Shown piece after piece: positions 1 through 8,963 of a DNA stretch of 64,000 nucleotides (position 1 is its first letter; each line of letters begins with the position of its first letter). The notes beneath the pieces are model-generated. The model ran no database searches. It was not told the origin of the DNA and saw only the letters and a list, made by a program, of their open reading frames with translations. Position numbers and translations under genes: made by a program. The stretch is from positions 930,001 to 994,000 of the forward strand of contig NZ_CP009533.1 of assembly GCF_000761155.1 (NCBI RefSeq), written 5' to 3'. This stretch comes from Pseudomonas rhizosphaerae (GTDB lineage Bacteria > Pseudomonadota > Gammaproteobacteria > Pseudomonadales > Pseudomonadaceae).

Positions 1-40
1 CTATCCGGTGGTACAGGAGTTCGCTCTGGAGATGCGGTGA
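1..40 (+). CDS. 3' end of an unidentified gene (cut by window edge)
   Basis: An open frame from base 2 reads YPVVQEFALEMR and ends with TGA at 38-40. It is followed directly by a REP inverted repeat, which usually lies just after a gene end. The visible piece is too short to name the product. It could be chance, so confidence is low. Confidence 0.35.
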   Translation, partial: YPVVQEFALEMR

Positions 41-53
41 TTGTGCCGACGTC

Positions 54-155
54 TTCGCGGCCGATGACCGCTCCCACAGCAGCCCCCGACTCATCTGTGA
101 AAGTGGTCCCACAGAAAGCGCGGACTTATCTGTGGGAGCGGTCATCGGCCGCGAA
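54..155. repeat. REP pair (inverted repetitive extragenic palindrome)
   Basis: Bases 54-79 and 130-155 are perfect 26-nt reverse complements (TTCGCGGCCGATGACCGCTC plus CCACAG). The core has the 'TTCGCGG...CGCTCCCACAG' signature of Pseudomonas putida REP elements. The pair sits between the end of the left-edge gene and the end of olsA. It may form a long stem in RNA and act as a terminator or mRNA stabiliser. Confidence 0.85.
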
Positions 156-178
156 AAGGGCAACCCGGTACATCTGAC

Positions 179-949
179 TCACGCCGCCCGCCGCATCTCC
201 TCGATCTCACCGAACAACGCAAACCGCACCGCCTCCTGCGCTTCGAAGGCCAGCGCCGCCCGTTCCTTGCCTACGCTGGAAATCGGCGCCAGCACCTGAA
301 TCAGTACCTGCCCGCGCGGCTGGGTAAACAGGCGCAGCAGGTGCGACAGCAGATCGTCGTCACCCACGAACGGCGCGATCGCATCCAGCTCGCCATCGCG
401 CTCGTAACGAATCGCGATCGGCTGCACCGGCACGCCGGCATCGATGGCGCTGGACATCAGGCGGCCATGGAACGTGCGCAGGCTATGGCCATCGGTAGTG
501 GTGCCTTCGGGGAAGATCATCAGGTCGAGATCGTTGCGCAGGTGCTGAGTCATCTGCCGCCGGATCAACTGGCTGTCGCCCGCGCCGCGGCGGATGAACA
601 ACGTGCCGGCTTTCAGCGCCAGCCAGCCGGCCACCGGCCAGGTGCGCACTTCGGCCTTGGACAGGAACGACAGCGGCGCCAACCTGCCGAGCAAGGGAAT
701 GTCGGTCCAGGACACATGATTGCCGACCCACAGCATGGGCGTGCGCGGCAACTCACCCTGCACCGTCACCTCGAAGGGTAGCGCATTGCTCAGCCGTTCC
801 ATGAACCAGCGCGACCAGCGCTGGCGCCGCTCCATGCCATTGGGCACGCGCAGCCGTTCCAGCAGGCTGAACGTTGCGGCCAGCGTCAGGCCCAGGCCGA
901 TCACCCCGAGCAAGCGCAGGATGCGCGCGTACACGCGCCAGCGCGGCAT
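179..949 (-). CDS. olsA: OlsA-type lyso-ornithine lipid O-acyltransferase (PlsC family)
   Basis: This 256-residue protein is a 1-acyl-glycerol-3-phosphate acyltransferase family member. An N-terminal hydrophobic segment (about residues 8-30) is followed by the catalytic NHxxxxD motif (NHVSWTD, His78/Asp83) and the FPEGTTTDG acyl-acceptor motif near 146-154. It starts one base inside the end of the upstream olsB (TGATG overlap), so the two are translationally coupled. In Pseudomonas this pairing makes ornithine lipids: OlsB N-acylates ornithine and OlsA adds the second acyl chain at the inner membrane. PlsC-type phosphatidate synthesis is the alternative, but the pairing favours OlsA. Confidence 0.88.
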   Translation of the reverse strand: MPRWRVYARILRLLGVIGLGLTLAATFSLLERLRVPNGMERRQRWSRWFMERLSNALPFEVTVQGELPRTPMLWVGNHVSWTDIPLLGRLAPLSFLSKAEVRTWPVAGWLALKAGTLFIRRGAGDSQLIRRQMTQHLRNDLDLMIFPEGTTTDGHSLRTFHGRLMSSAIDAGVPVQPIAIRYERDGELDAIAPFVGDDDLLSHLLRLFTQPRGQVLIQVLAPISSVGKERAALAFEAQEAVRFALFGEIEEMRRAA

Positions 950-1704
950 CACACGGCCGCCTTGAAGTGGCGGGCGTAGCGCGGGCAGAGGTCGTCGCGC
1001 TTGAGCAGGATGAACACGTCGGCGACCTGGAAGTCCGGGTCCCAGCACGGCTCGCCGCAGATCTTCGCGCCCAGGCGCATGTAGGCCTTGAGCAGCGGCG
1101 GCAGTTCGGCGATGACGTTGCCGGGGATGTCCAGGCTCGGCAGCGGCATCTTCGGCTCGGCGCGCAGGTGCTCGGTGCACAGGTAGCGCTCGCGCAGCCG
1201 CTGCATGATCGCCTGGGCCTGGATGCCGCCGTCCTGCATCGGAATGCTGGCGCAGCCCATCAGGTAGTCGTAGCCACCTTCGTTGAGCACTTCGGCCAAC
1301 TCGCCCCAGAGCACCGCGATAGTGCCGCCGTTGCGATAGGCGGGTGCGACGCAGGTGCGGCCGATCTCCAGGATCGAGCCTTGCAGGTGCACCAGGCCGT
1401 GCAGGCTGAATTCTTCTTCGCTGTAGAAGCGCCCTAGACGGTTGGCCGCCTGATGGTCGAGCAGGCGCGTGGTCGCCACCAGTCGCCCGGTGGCCAGGTC
1501 GCGCACCCCGATGTGCTGACAGTGGGCGTCGTAGTCGTCGACGTCCAGGCCTTGCTCGGCGCTCTTGAGCTTGGCGTTGAGTTCGGTGCTGAACACCGCA
1601 AAGCGCAGGGCCTGGGCCTCGTGCAGAGCTTGCGGGCCGATGAGTCGTTCGGCAAGCAGACGGCGTTCGGTACGGGTGTCGCCAGAGCGTGCGATCTGAG
1701 TCAT
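949..1704 (-). CDS. olsB: OlsB-type L-ornithine N(alpha)-acyltransferase
   Basis: This 251-residue protein of the GNAT-like OlsB family uses acyl-ACP to form lyso-ornithine lipid. Recognisable blocks include [12 protein letters not shown] near the N terminus, then [15 protein letters not shown] and an MQDGG-type segment in the second half. The ATG at 1704 is preceded by TTTGGAG about 8 bases upstream. The frame stays open further upstream, but without a ribosome site. It is first in a two-gene unit with olsA. The divergent gene on the other side is a serine hydrolase. Ornithine lipids commonly replace phospholipids under phosphate limitation, but I saw no clear Pho box here. Confidence 0.88.
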   Translation of the reverse strand: MTQIARSGDTRTERRLLAERLIGPQALHEAQALRFAVFSTELNAKLKSAEQGLDVDDYDAHCQHIGVRDLATGRLVATTRLLDHQAANRLGRFYSEEEFSLHGLVHLQGSILEIGRTCVAPAYRNGGTIAVLWGELAEVLNEGGYDYLMGCASIPMQDGGIQAQAIMQRLRERYLCTEHLRAEPKMPLPSLDIPGNVIAELPPLLKAYMRLGAKICGEPCWDPDFQVADVFILLKRDDLCPRYARHFKAAV

Positions 1705-1912
1705 TGCAAGTCTCCAAAAGCCGGCCGATGAGTGCGGCAGGTCGATTTTGCTAGGCATGGCCAGCCTAGGAAGACGCGGTGTCATCACCATGAAGCTTTG
1801 GTGATGCTTGCGTGACAGCCCACGCGCCCGCACGCCGCACAACTCTTGCAGCGAACGGCTGTCATACCCGCACTGCACACTCGCTCCAACCTCGATCACG
1901 AGCCTTTTTCGC

Positions 1913-2992
1913 ATGCTGCGTCTGTTTATCCTGTCGATCTCTGTGCTGTGCTCGTTACCGTTGTGTGCACACACCTGGCCGTCCGAGCAATGGAGCCAGG
2001 CACTGGCACCGGCGTCGCCGGCCGTGGCTGCCTTGGAACGCTACGCGTTCGTGGAACGTGACGACACTGCGCGCCAAGGCGTGCGCACCGACGCGCTGCT
2101 GGTCATTCGCGACGGCGAGATCGTCTACGAGCGCTACGCGGGGCCGGGCGCCGTCGACCGTGTGCATGCCACCTGGTCGATCAGCAAGAGCCTGCTGGCC
2201 ACGGTGCTGGGCGTGGCCTACGGCGAAGGGCGCTTTGCCCTGCAGGATGCCGCCGCCGACTACTTCCAGCCTCTCGACCAGCATCGCGACATACGCGTGC
2301 AGGACCTGTTGCACTGGGCTTCCGGCCTGGATTGGCAGGAAGACTACGAATATGCGCCGCTCAATTCTTCGGTGGTGGCCATGCTCTACACCCGGGGTCA
2401 CCGTGACATGGCCAGTTATGCCGCCAGCCACCGGCGCGCCCATGCTCCCGGTGAACACTTTCGCTACTCCAGCGGCGACAGCAACCTGCTCGCCGCGGCG
2501 CTGCGCAACATGGTGGGCCTGCACGAATACCCGGACTACCCTTGGCAGGCGCTGTTCACCCCCCTGGGTATCGACAATGCCGTGTGGGAAACCGATGCCA
2601 GCGGTACGTTCGTTGCTTCGTCCTACGCTTACCTGACCGCACGCGACCTGGCGCGCGTAGGCCTGCTGATGCAGCGCGACGGCCAGTGGCGTGGCCGCCA
2701 GTTGCTGCCCCAGGCGTGGGTGGCCTTCAATCGCACGCCGTTCGTCCCGAGTCAGGACGTGCCGGGCGAGCCCGCTGCCGGCGGTCATTGGTGGCTCAAC
2801 AGCAATGGCGCCTGGCCCCATGCTCCGCGCAGTACCATGGCGGCCCTGGGGCATTGGGGGCAGGCCCTGTATGTATTGCCCGAGCAGCGCCTGGTGGTGG
2901 TGCGCTATGCCGATGACCGCGATGGCAGCTTCAGCCACGATGCCCTGTTGCAACGGGTGCTTGCCGCCTTCACCGAGGCGGGTGGCCAATGA
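1913..2992 (+). CDS. Periplasmic serine hydrolase, class C beta-lactamase/esterase fold
   Basis: This 359-residue protein has an N-terminal signal peptide ([20 protein letters not shown]). It carries the SxxK nucleophile motif SISK (Ser89/Lys92) and a Tyr motif YSSGDSN, typical of the beta-lactamase-like PF00144 group (EstB, penicillin-binding and amidase relatives). The substrate cannot be named. The ATG at 1913 was chosen because it opens the signal peptide; the 35 codons before it lack this character. Its stop overlaps the next ATG (ATGA), starting a chain of coupled genes that ends in a phospholipase-D enzyme. An envelope role is inferred. Confidence 0.8.
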   Translation: MLRLFILSISVLCSLPLCAHTWPSEQWSQALAPASPAVAALERYAFVERDDTARQGVRTDALLVIRDGEIVYERYAGPGAVDRVHATWSISKSLLATVLGVAYGEGRFALQDAAADYFQPLDQHRDIRVQDLLHWASGLDWQEDYEYAPLNSSVVAMLYTRGHRDMASYAASHRRAHAPGEHFRYSSGDSNLLAAALRNMVGLHEYPDYPWQALFTPLGIDNAVWETDASGTFVASSYAYLTARDLARVGLLMQRDGQWRGRQLLPQAWVAFNRTPFVPSQDVPGEPAAGGHWWLNSNGAWPHAPRSTMAALGHWGQALYVLPEQRLVVVRYADDRDGSFSHDALLQRVLAAFTEAGGQ

Positions 2993-3318
2993 CCGCCGCG
3001 CAGCGCGCCTGGGCGGCGCTGAGCCTGGTGGCGTCGCTGGCCGCGGCCACCTGGCTGTGGAACGAGCGCACGCAGTTGCTGGCGTTTCCCGACATCCTCA
3101 GTGCCTATTCGGCCAAGGAATACTGTTCGTGCCGCTACGTTATGCAAAACAGCGTCGGCTACTGTCAGAGCTACATCAAGCAGTACCTACCGCTGAGCAG
3201 CCTGAGCGAAGATCCAGGGCAACGGCGGGTCCTGGCCAGTGGCCTGGGGCGCAGCAATACGGCGGCCTGGGTCGGGCCACGGCAAGGTTGCCGGTTGATC
3301 CCGGGCAGCGACGGATGA
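2989..3318 (+). CDS. Small single-span membrane or exported protein of unknown function
   Basis: This 109-residue protein has one hydrophobic N-terminal segment (about residues 7-24, Ala/Leu/Val-rich). Its short polar domain has four cysteines (46, 48, 59, 101), consistent with a periplasmic disulfide-bonded domain. It overlaps the serine hydrolase stop by four bases (ATGA), and its own stop overlaps the next short ORF in the same way. I do not recognise the family. Tight coupling to the hydrolase suggests a joint function. Confidence 0.7.
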   Translation: MTAAQRAWAALSLVASLAAATWLWNERTQLLAFPDILSAYSAKEYCSCRYVMQNSVGYCQSYIKQYLPLSSLSEDPGQRRVLASGLGRSNTAAWVGPRQGCRLIPGSDG

Positions 3319-3440
3319 ATCGGCCCGAACCTGGGCAACCGGTGCCTTTCACCGATGTCTTTCTCCCTTTGGTTACAGGACTGCCCATGCATGATTCGAA
3401 CGGCTTGCAAGCGACCCTACCTGTCATGAGGGCGCGCTGA
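3315..3440 (+). CDS. Possible 41-residue coupled small protein
   Basis: ATG at 3315 overlaps the TGA of the 109-residue gene (ATGA). The frame runs 41 codons to a TGA at 3438-3440, one base before the ATG of the cardiolipin synthase (TGATATG). The peptide begins MNRPEPGQPVPFTDVFLPLV and has no clear domain. Coupling on both sides suggests it is translated, if only to carry ribosomes across the gap. An alternative start is the ATG at 3387, with AGGA about six bases upstream. No homology is known to me. Confidence 0.42.
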   Translation: MNRPEPGQPVPFTDVFLPLVTGLPMHDSNGLQATLPVMRAR

Positions 3441-3441
3441 T

Positions 3442-4599
3442 ATGGGCGGGCCGGTGTTTCCATGGCGCAATTCCAGTGAATTCGAACTGCTCGTCGATGG
3501 GCCGCAGTTCTTCCCGCGCATGCTCGAACGCATTGGCCAGGCCGAGCACAGCATCGACGTCGAACTGTATCTGGTGGAAGCCGGTGCCTGTGCCCAGGCC
3601 GTGGTCCAGGCACTGCACGCGGCCGCGGTGCGTGGTGTGCATGTGCGATGCCTGTTCGACCATTACGGCTCGCTGGCTTTCACCGCCGAACTGCGCGCCC
3701 AGCTGACCGATGCCGGTGTGGAGCTGCGCTTCTATAATCCGATCAGCTGGCGGCGCGGCGTGCGCAATCTCTATCGAGACCATCGCAAGCTGCTGCTGGT
3801 GGACCAGCAGTGGGCCATGGTCGGCGGCACCGGTGTGACCGACGAATTCTGGCAACCGGAGCAGAGCGTCAGCGAATGGCACGAAGTGATGGTCGCCATC
3901 ACCGGCACTCTGGTCGCTGACTGGCAGATGCTGTTCGACCGCCAATGGCGCGCCAACCTGCGGCGTACGGCCTGGCGCCCGCCCACTCATTTCGGCCTGG
4001 CGCGGGTGCCGCCCATGCCCGAAGGCGGCCAGGGATTGGGGCGGGTGGCCTATGCCGATGCGCGGCAGCATCGCGACATCCTGCAATCGCTGGTGCGCGC
4101 GCTCAACAGCGGTCAGCGGCGCATCTGGCTGGCGACGCCGTATTTCCTGCCGACCTGGAAGGTGCGCCGCTCGCTGCGCCGCGCCGCCAGTCGCGGTATC
4201 GATGTGCGACTGCTGCTCACCGGCCCGCGCACCGATCACCCATCGGTGCGTTATGCCGGGCACAACTACTACCCCAAGCTGCTCAAGGCCGGGGTCAAGA
4301 TCTACGAATACCAGCCGTGTTTTCTGCACTTGAAGATGGTCTTGATCGATGACTGGGTCAGTGTCGGCTCGTGCAACTTCGACCATTGGAACCTGCGCTT
4401 CAACCTGGAAGCCAACCTCGAGGCGCTGGACCCCAGCCTGACCGAGGCGGTCGAGCGCAGCTTCACCACCGACTTTGCCGCCAGCCACGAGGTCAGCCTG
4501 CGCGACTGGCGTCGTCGACCATTGTGGGGGCGCGTCCAGCAGCGGATCTTCGGCTGGATGGATCGGTTGAGCGTGGCCGTGTTCCGGCGCCGGGGCTGA
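3442..4599 (+). CDS. Phospholipase D-family cardiolipin synthase (ClsB-like)
   Basis: This 385-residue protein has two HxKxxxxD catalytic motifs: HRKLLLVD (His114/Lys116/Asp121) and HLKMVLID (His296/Lys298/Asp303). The first is followed by a GGTG turn and the second by VGSCNFD. It lacks the two N-terminal membrane spans of ClsA, as in ClsB/YbhO-type enzymes. These join phosphatidylglycerol with a second phospholipid or alcohol at the inner membrane. It is last in the serine-hydrolase operon (TGATATG junction). Its proximity to olsBA groups lipid-modifying functions here. Confidence 0.83.
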   Translation: MGGPVFPWRNSSEFELLVDGPQFFPRMLERIGQAEHSIDVELYLVEAGACAQAVVQALHAAAVRGVHVRCLFDHYGSLAFTAELRAQLTDAGVELRFYNPISWRRGVRNLYRDHRKLLLVDQQWAMVGGTGVTDEFWQPEQSVSEWHEVMVAITGTLVADWQMLFDRQWRANLRRTAWRPPTHFGLARVPPMPEGGQGLGRVAYADARQHRDILQSLVRALNSGQRRIWLATPYFLPTWKVRRSLRRAASRGIDVRLLLTGPRTDHPSVRYAGHNYYPKLLKAGVKIYEYQPCFLHLKMVLIDDWVSVGSCNFDHWNLRFNLEANLEALDPSLTEAVERSFTTDFAASHEVSLRDWRRRPLWGRVQQRIFGWMDRLSVAVFRRRG

Positions 4600-4672
4600 G
4601 CCCGCGCGGCAACCGTGGCCGGATGCCGGGCAGGGCTCTACACTGTCGCGCTACTGCGCACAGGACACCTCA

Positions 4673-6112
4673 GTGACTTCCAGCATTTTCTGGTACGACT
4701 ACGAAACCACCGGTATCAACCCGCGCTGCGATCGGCCGCTGCAGGTGGCCGGGATCCGCACCGATGCGGACCTCAACGAGATCGCCGCGCCGGTCAATCT
4801 GTACTGCCAACCCAGCGACGACATTCTCCCGCACCCGGCAGCGTGCATGATCACCGGCATCACCCCGGAACGCCTGGCCGACCGCGGCTTGAGCGAAGCC
4901 GACTTCATGACTCGGGTCCATGCACAACTGGCCATGCCGGGCACCTGCGGCGCCGGCTACAACACCTTGCGCTTCGACGACGAGATGACCCGCTACAGCC
5001 TGTACCGCAATTTCTTCGACCCCTATGGCCGCGAGTGGCAGGGTGGCAACAGCCGCTGGGACCTGATCGATGTGGTGCGCGCCGCCTATGCGTTGCGTCC
5101 GGACGGTATCGAGTGGCCGCAGGTGGGCGGTCGGGCCAGCATGCGCCTGGAGTTGCTCACGGCAGCCAATGGCATCGATCATGGACAGGCCCATGACGCC
5201 CTGTCCGACGTTCGTGCCACCATCGCCCTTGCGCGGCTCATCCGACAGCGCCAACCGAGGCTCTATGACTGGCTGTTCCAACTGCGCAGCAAACAACGGG
5301 TGCAGGAACACATCCAGCTGTTGCAGCCACTGGTACATGTTTCCGGACAATTCGGCGCAGCGCGACGCTATGCCGCAGTAGTAATGCCATTGGCCTGGCA
5401 TCCGAAGAATCGCAATGCATTGATTGTCTATGACCTGGCCCATGACCCGCAGCCGTTGATCGAACAAAGTATCGAAATATTGCAAGAGCGCCTGTACAAG
5501 CGTCGGCAGGACTTGGCGGAAGGCGAAGCACCATTGGCTTTGAAACTTTTGCACATCAATCGATGCCCGGTCATTGCGCCGCTCAGCGTATTGCGCGAAG
5601 AAGATTGGCAGCGTCTGAATCTCGACAAACCGCTCTATCAAGCCCGTGCAATGCGCTTGTGCGACGCTCAGCCGCAATGGCATTACAAGCTGCCGCCTTT
5701 GTATCAAGCGCAAGCGTTTTCCGAGAGCGTCGATCCAGAGCAACAGTTGTACGACAAATTCATTGGCGACCGCGATCGATTACTGTGTGAACGAATTCGT
5801 ACATTGGATCCAGAACAGGTGGCCAGCGCCGAGTGGATGTTCGATGACGAACGATTGCCGGAATTATTGTTTCGTTACAGGGCGCGCAACTTTCCACACA
5901 CCTTGAATCCTCTTGAAACACAGCGCTGGTTGCAATTCTGTCAGCAACGTTTAAGCGACCCGCAATTCGGCGCGCCCATCACCTTGCAAGGTTTCAATGC
6001 CGCGCTGGCCGAGTGCCTGGCCAAGGCCGATCCGGCCCAGACACAGGTGCTGCGTCACTGGCAGGCCTACGCGCAAGACCTGACGGCGCGCTTGGGCATC
6101 GCGTCGAATTGA
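4673..6112 (+). CDS. sbcB: Exodeoxyribonuclease I
   Basis: This 479-residue enzyme has the usual length of the family. It degrades single-stranded DNA 3' to 5' in recombination and mismatch repair. The DEDDh exonuclease motif WYDYETTG (Asp9/Glu11) opens the protein, and an AHDALSDVRAT block supplies a later acidic residue and histidine. The SH3-like and C-terminal DNA-binding parts follow. The start is GTG at 4673 behind an AGGAC ribosome site. The last third uses visibly more AT-rich codons than neighbouring genes. A rho-independent terminator follows at once. Confidence 0.93.
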   Translation: MTSSIFWYDYETTGINPRCDRPLQVAGIRTDADLNEIAAPVNLYCQPSDDILPHPAACMITGITPERLADRGLSEADFMTRVHAQLAMPGTCGAGYNTLRFDDEMTRYSLYRNFFDPYGREWQGGNSRWDLIDVVRAAYALRPDGIEWPQVGGRASMRLELLTAANGIDHGQAHDALSDVRATIALARLIRQRQPRLYDWLFQLRSKQRVQEHIQLLQPLVHVSGQFGAARRYAAVVMPLAWHPKNRNALIVYDLAHDPQPLIEQSIEILQERLYKRRQDLAEGEAPLALKLLHINRCPVIAPLSVLREEDWQRLNLDKPLYQARAMRLCDAQPQWHYKLPPLYQAQAFSESVDPEQQLYDKFIGDRDRLLCERIRTLDPEQVASAEWMFDDERLPELLFRYRARNFPHTLNPLETQRWLQFCQQRLSDPQFGAPITLQGFNAALAECLAKADPAQTQVLRHWQAYAQDLTARLGIASN

Positions 6113-6132
6113 GCCGCCGATTCAGCCATAAA

Positions 6133-6163
6133 AAAACGCCGGTCGCAGGACTGGCGTTCTTTT
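6133..6163. terminator. Bidirectional rho-independent terminator between sbcB and turA
   Basis: The stem AACGCC/GGCGTT (6135-6140 and 6153-6158) is flanked by AAAAAA on the left and TTCTTTTAT on the right. It can therefore end both convergent transcripts. Confidence 0.8.
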
Positions 6164-6208
6164 ATCGGGCGTTGTGATTCACACGCGGTGATTCACAAGT
6201 TGTAACGA

Positions 6209-6589
6209 TCAGCCCAGGAAAGTGGCCCAGGTCTCGACCACATCGCCGCCCCACTTGGCTTTCCATTCTTTCAGGGTCTTGTGGTTGCCACCTTTGGTTT
6301 CGATGACTTCGCCGTTGTGCGGGTTCTTGTATTGTTTGACCTTGCGCGCGCGCTTGGTGCCGGCAACTTTGCCAGTGGCAGGGCGCGGTGCCTTGTTCAA
6401 CTTGGCTTCCGGATCCAGCAGCGCAATGATGTCGCGCAGCGATTTCTGGTATTCGCCCATCAGGGTGCGCAGTTTGCCTTCGAATTCCAGTTCGGTTTGC
6501 AATTTGTCGTCTTGCGACAGGTTTTTCAAGCGAGCTTGCAGCTCTTTGATGGCTTCTTCTGTAGCGCGATATTCGTTGATCAGGGACAT
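6209..6589 (-). CDS. turA: MvaT/TurA-type H-NS family xenogeneic silencer
   Basis: This 126-residue protein begins MSLINEYRATEEAIKELQ, the hallmark N-terminal coiled-coil oligomerisation segment of Pseudomonas MvaT/MvaU proteins. A basic linker (KRARKVKQYKNP) follows, then the C-terminal AT-DNA-binding domain (GNHKTLKEWKAKWG). It silences AT-rich and horizontally acquired DNA and bridges chromosomal loci. The ATG at 6589 was chosen because GAGGT lies seven bases upstream and the family begins with this methionine; two other ATGs lie just before it. The match to P. putida TurA over TurB is from memory. Confidence 0.88.
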   Translation of the reverse strand: MSLINEYRATEEAIKELQARLKNLSQDDKLQTELEFEGKLRTLMGEYQKSLRDIIALLDPEAKLNKAPRPATGKVAGTKRARKVKQYKNPHNGEVIETKGGNHKTLKEWKAKWGGDVVETWATFLG

Positions 6590-6902
6590 GGTCATACCTC
6601 GGCAATGCAAGTGTCAGTGGAAACAGTGTCGCGATAATAAGCATCCGCCGAGGCCAAGTAAACATTTAACGCAAACACGGCGCTGAGTCCGACAGTTTAT
6701 TCAACGCCTGGGTGAACGGTTCTTCATGTGTTCATCGTCCCTATCTATTTAATACCCGTGAACTCATTCACCGTGTGCCCGCCGGCTCGAGGGGCGAGAC
6801 AGGGGCGTGTGCATCGGCCAGCGAAGGCTGCAATCAATACTGCAGATTTGCCCGTCAGCCGCTAGAATGGCGCCCTTTGCGAAGTTTCTGGAGTTTGAAT
6901 AC
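6590..6902. other. Intergenic region between turA and purU
   Basis: About 310 bases that must hold the divergent turA and purU promoters. The stretch just upstream of turA is locally AT-rich, which would fit autoregulation by an H-NS-type protein. No clear operator, terminator or small gene was found. Confidence 0.5.
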
Positions 6903-7754
6903 ATGCGCACTTTTCGGCTGGTGACCGCTTGCCCGGACCGCGTTGGCATCGTTGCCAAAGTCAGCCATTTCCTGGCGTCCCACAATGGCTGGATCAGCGA
7001 ATCGAACCACCACTCCGATGACCAGAACGGTTGGTTCTTCATGCGCCACGAAATTCGTGCCGACACCCTGCCGTTCGACATCGATGCCTTCCGCGAGGCC
7101 TTCACGCCCATCGCCGAAGAGTTCGCCATGGAATGGCGGGTCACCGACACCGCGCAGAAGAAGCGCGTGGTGCTCATGGCCAGCCGCGAATCCCATTGCC
7201 TGGCCGACCTGCTGCACCGCTGGCACAGCAACGAGCTGGACTGCGACATCGCCTGCGTGGTGTCCAACCACGATGACCTGCGCAGCATGGTCGAATGGCA
7301 TGGCATTCCCTACTACCACGTGCCGGTCGACCCTGCGGACAAGCTGCCGGCGTTCGCCGAAGTCTCGCGTCTGGTCGATCAACACCAGGCCGACGTCGTG
7401 GTACTGGCGCGCTACATGCAGATCCTGCCGCCCCAGTTGTGCCAGGCCTATGCCGGCAAGATCATCAACATCCACCACAGCTTCCTGCCGTCCTTCGTCG
7501 GCGCCAAGCCTTACCACCAGGCCTCGTTGCGCGGCGTGAAGCTGATCGGCGCCACCTGCCACTACGTGACGGAAGAGCTCGACGCCGGCCCGATCATCGA
7601 GCAGGACGTGGTGCGCGTCAGCCACAGCGACAGCATCGACGACATGGTGCGCTTCGGCCGTGACGTCGAGAAGATGGTCCTCGCCCGTGGCCTGCGCTAT
7701 CACCTGGAAGACCGAGTGATGGTGCATGGCAACAAGACCGTCGTGTTCAGCTAA
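6903..7754 (+). CDS. purU: Formyltetrahydrofolate deformylase
   Basis: This 283-residue protein has an N-terminal ACT domain (MRTFRLVTACPDRVGIVAKV) and a formyltransferase-fold catalytic domain with IINIHHSFLPSFVGAKPYHQ. The latter carries the family Asn and His residues, and the active-site Asp follows in the EELDAGPIIEQ region. It hydrolyses 10-formyl-THF to formate and THF, balancing one-carbon units and supplying formate for purine synthesis. The start at 6903 matches the family N terminus and has GGAG upstream. Pseudomonas carry several purU paralogues; this one is next to turA, as in P. putida. Confidence 0.9.
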   Translation: MRTFRLVTACPDRVGIVAKVSHFLASHNGWISESNHHSDDQNGWFFMRHEIRADTLPFDIDAFREAFTPIAEEFAMEWRVTDTAQKKRVVLMASRESHCLADLLHRWHSNELDCDIACVVSNHDDLRSMVEWHGIPYYHVPVDPADKLPAFAEVSRLVDQHQADVVVLARYMQILPPQLCQAYAGKIINIHHSFLPSFVGAKPYHQASLRGVKLIGATCHYVTEELDAGPIIEQDVVRVSHSDSIDDMVRFGRDVEKMVLARGLRYHLEDRVMVHGNKTVVFS

Positions 7755-7967
7755 GCATGAGCGAGCCCGGCGACAAGGCCAGTGCCCAGCCGCTGCCGGT
7801 ACTCGGTGCCGGCTGCGCGAGCCGCTATGATCCCGAGGCGCTGAGCGAAGAGCACGGCACCGATTTTCCGGGCGCCGAGGCGTTGTGGGCGCAGCAGCTG
7901 TGTGAACAACAGGTGTGTGAACAGCAGCAGGGCGAGCCTGTGAGCGACGCCGACACGCCTGCCGTGG

Positions 7968-8963
7968 TCAAGCCTGACGACCCCGCAGCAGCTTGTTGAG
8001 CAAGGGCTTGCCCAGCAGCGCAACGAACACCGGGCCACCGGCGATCAGGTAGAAATAGTAGGTGACCAGCCGCCAGATCAGGATGGCGGCGGCAGCAGTC
8101 GACTTGCCTACCATGGGCGCCAGCAAGGCGGCCGACGCCAGCTCGGCCGCGCCTGCACCCCCGGGCAGCAGGCTGAACTGGCCCGCGCTCAGGGCCAGCA
8201 TCTGGATCAGGAAACTCCACGCCCAGTCCACCTCGCTGCCCAGCCCTTGCAAAGTGAAATACAGCACACTGTAGCGCAGCGTCCAGTGCACGCAGGTCAG
8301 GGCGAACACCTGGGCAAGCACGCGGCGGGGCAGGCGGAAATTGTCGGCGAAGGCGTCCAGGAAGTGCAGCAGCTTGCGTGCCAGGCGCCGCCGCGTGGCC
8401 GGTTTGATGCGCAGCAGTTGCAGGAACCGGCCGTTGAGCTTGATCACCGGGCGGTGATAGCGCGCCAGGATCGCACAGGCAATCAAAGCCCCGGCCATCA
8501 GGATGCCGCTGGCCAGCAGCATGCTTTCCAGTGCCTGGCTGAGGTTGTGAAACAGCGCGTAGACCAGAATGCACAGCAGGGCGAAAAAGAAGAACATCAA
8601 GTCGTTGAGTTGATCCATGGCGAACACCGCACTGGTCTTGGCCGCGCCGATGCCCTGGCGACCCAGCAGCGCCAGCAGTGTCAGCGGTGCACCGCTGCCG
8701 CCCGGGGTGGCGCAATAGGCGAACTCGGCGGCCATGACCACCGCAACGGTCTTCACCCGACCGATGCGCGCCGCCTGCTCGGCCAGCAGCAGGCGCAGGC
8801 GCATGGCGTTCACCACCCAGCCGACGCAGATCATGCCGAACATGCCCAGCAACAAGAGCAACGAGAAGCCGCGCAAGCGCTGGAGCATTTCGGTGCCGCC
8901 CATGATCACTGGAATCAATACGGCCACGGCGATGATCAGGACCAGCCACACCATTCGGCTCAT
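7968..8963 (-). CDS. YbhN/UPF0104 flippase-like multi-span membrane protein
   Basis: This 331-residue protein is almost wholly hydrophobic, with about eight predicted spans. It resembles the lysylphosphatidylglycerol-synthase N-terminal/flippase domain family (TIGR00374/PF03706). Landmarks are an early AEQAARIGRVKTVAVVMAAEFAYCATPGGSGAP block and a late LLPGGAGAAELA block. Both Pro-Gly-Gly loops are family hallmarks. It lacks the C-terminal aminoacyltransferase domain of MprF, so a role in envelope lipid or glycolipid transfer is the most one can say. It is monocistronic and convergent with purU. Confidence 0.75.
   Translation of the reverse strand: MSRMVWLVLIIAVAVLIPVIMGGTEMLQRLRGFSLLLLLGMFGMICVGWVVNAMRLRLLLAEQAARIGRVKTVAVVMAAEFAYCATPGGSGAPLTLLALLGRQGIGAAKTSAVFAMDQLNDLMFFFFALLCILVYALFHNLSQALESMLLASGILMAGALIACAILARYHRPVIKLNGRFLQLLRIKPATRRRLARKLLHFLDAFADNFRLPRRVLAQVFALTCVHWTLRYSVLYFTLQGLGSEVDWAWSFLIQMLALSAGQFSLLPGGAGAAELASAALLAPMVGKSTAAAAILIWRLVTYYFYLIAGGPVFVALLGKPLLNKLLRGRQA

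Noticed and set aside
7757..7999. 80-codon plus-strand ORF right after purU, with CEQQ repeats
   Set aside because: It overlaps the end of the YbhN-like gene on the other strand, has no ribosome site and no domain. The repeat is a short DNA duplication (GTGTGAACA).
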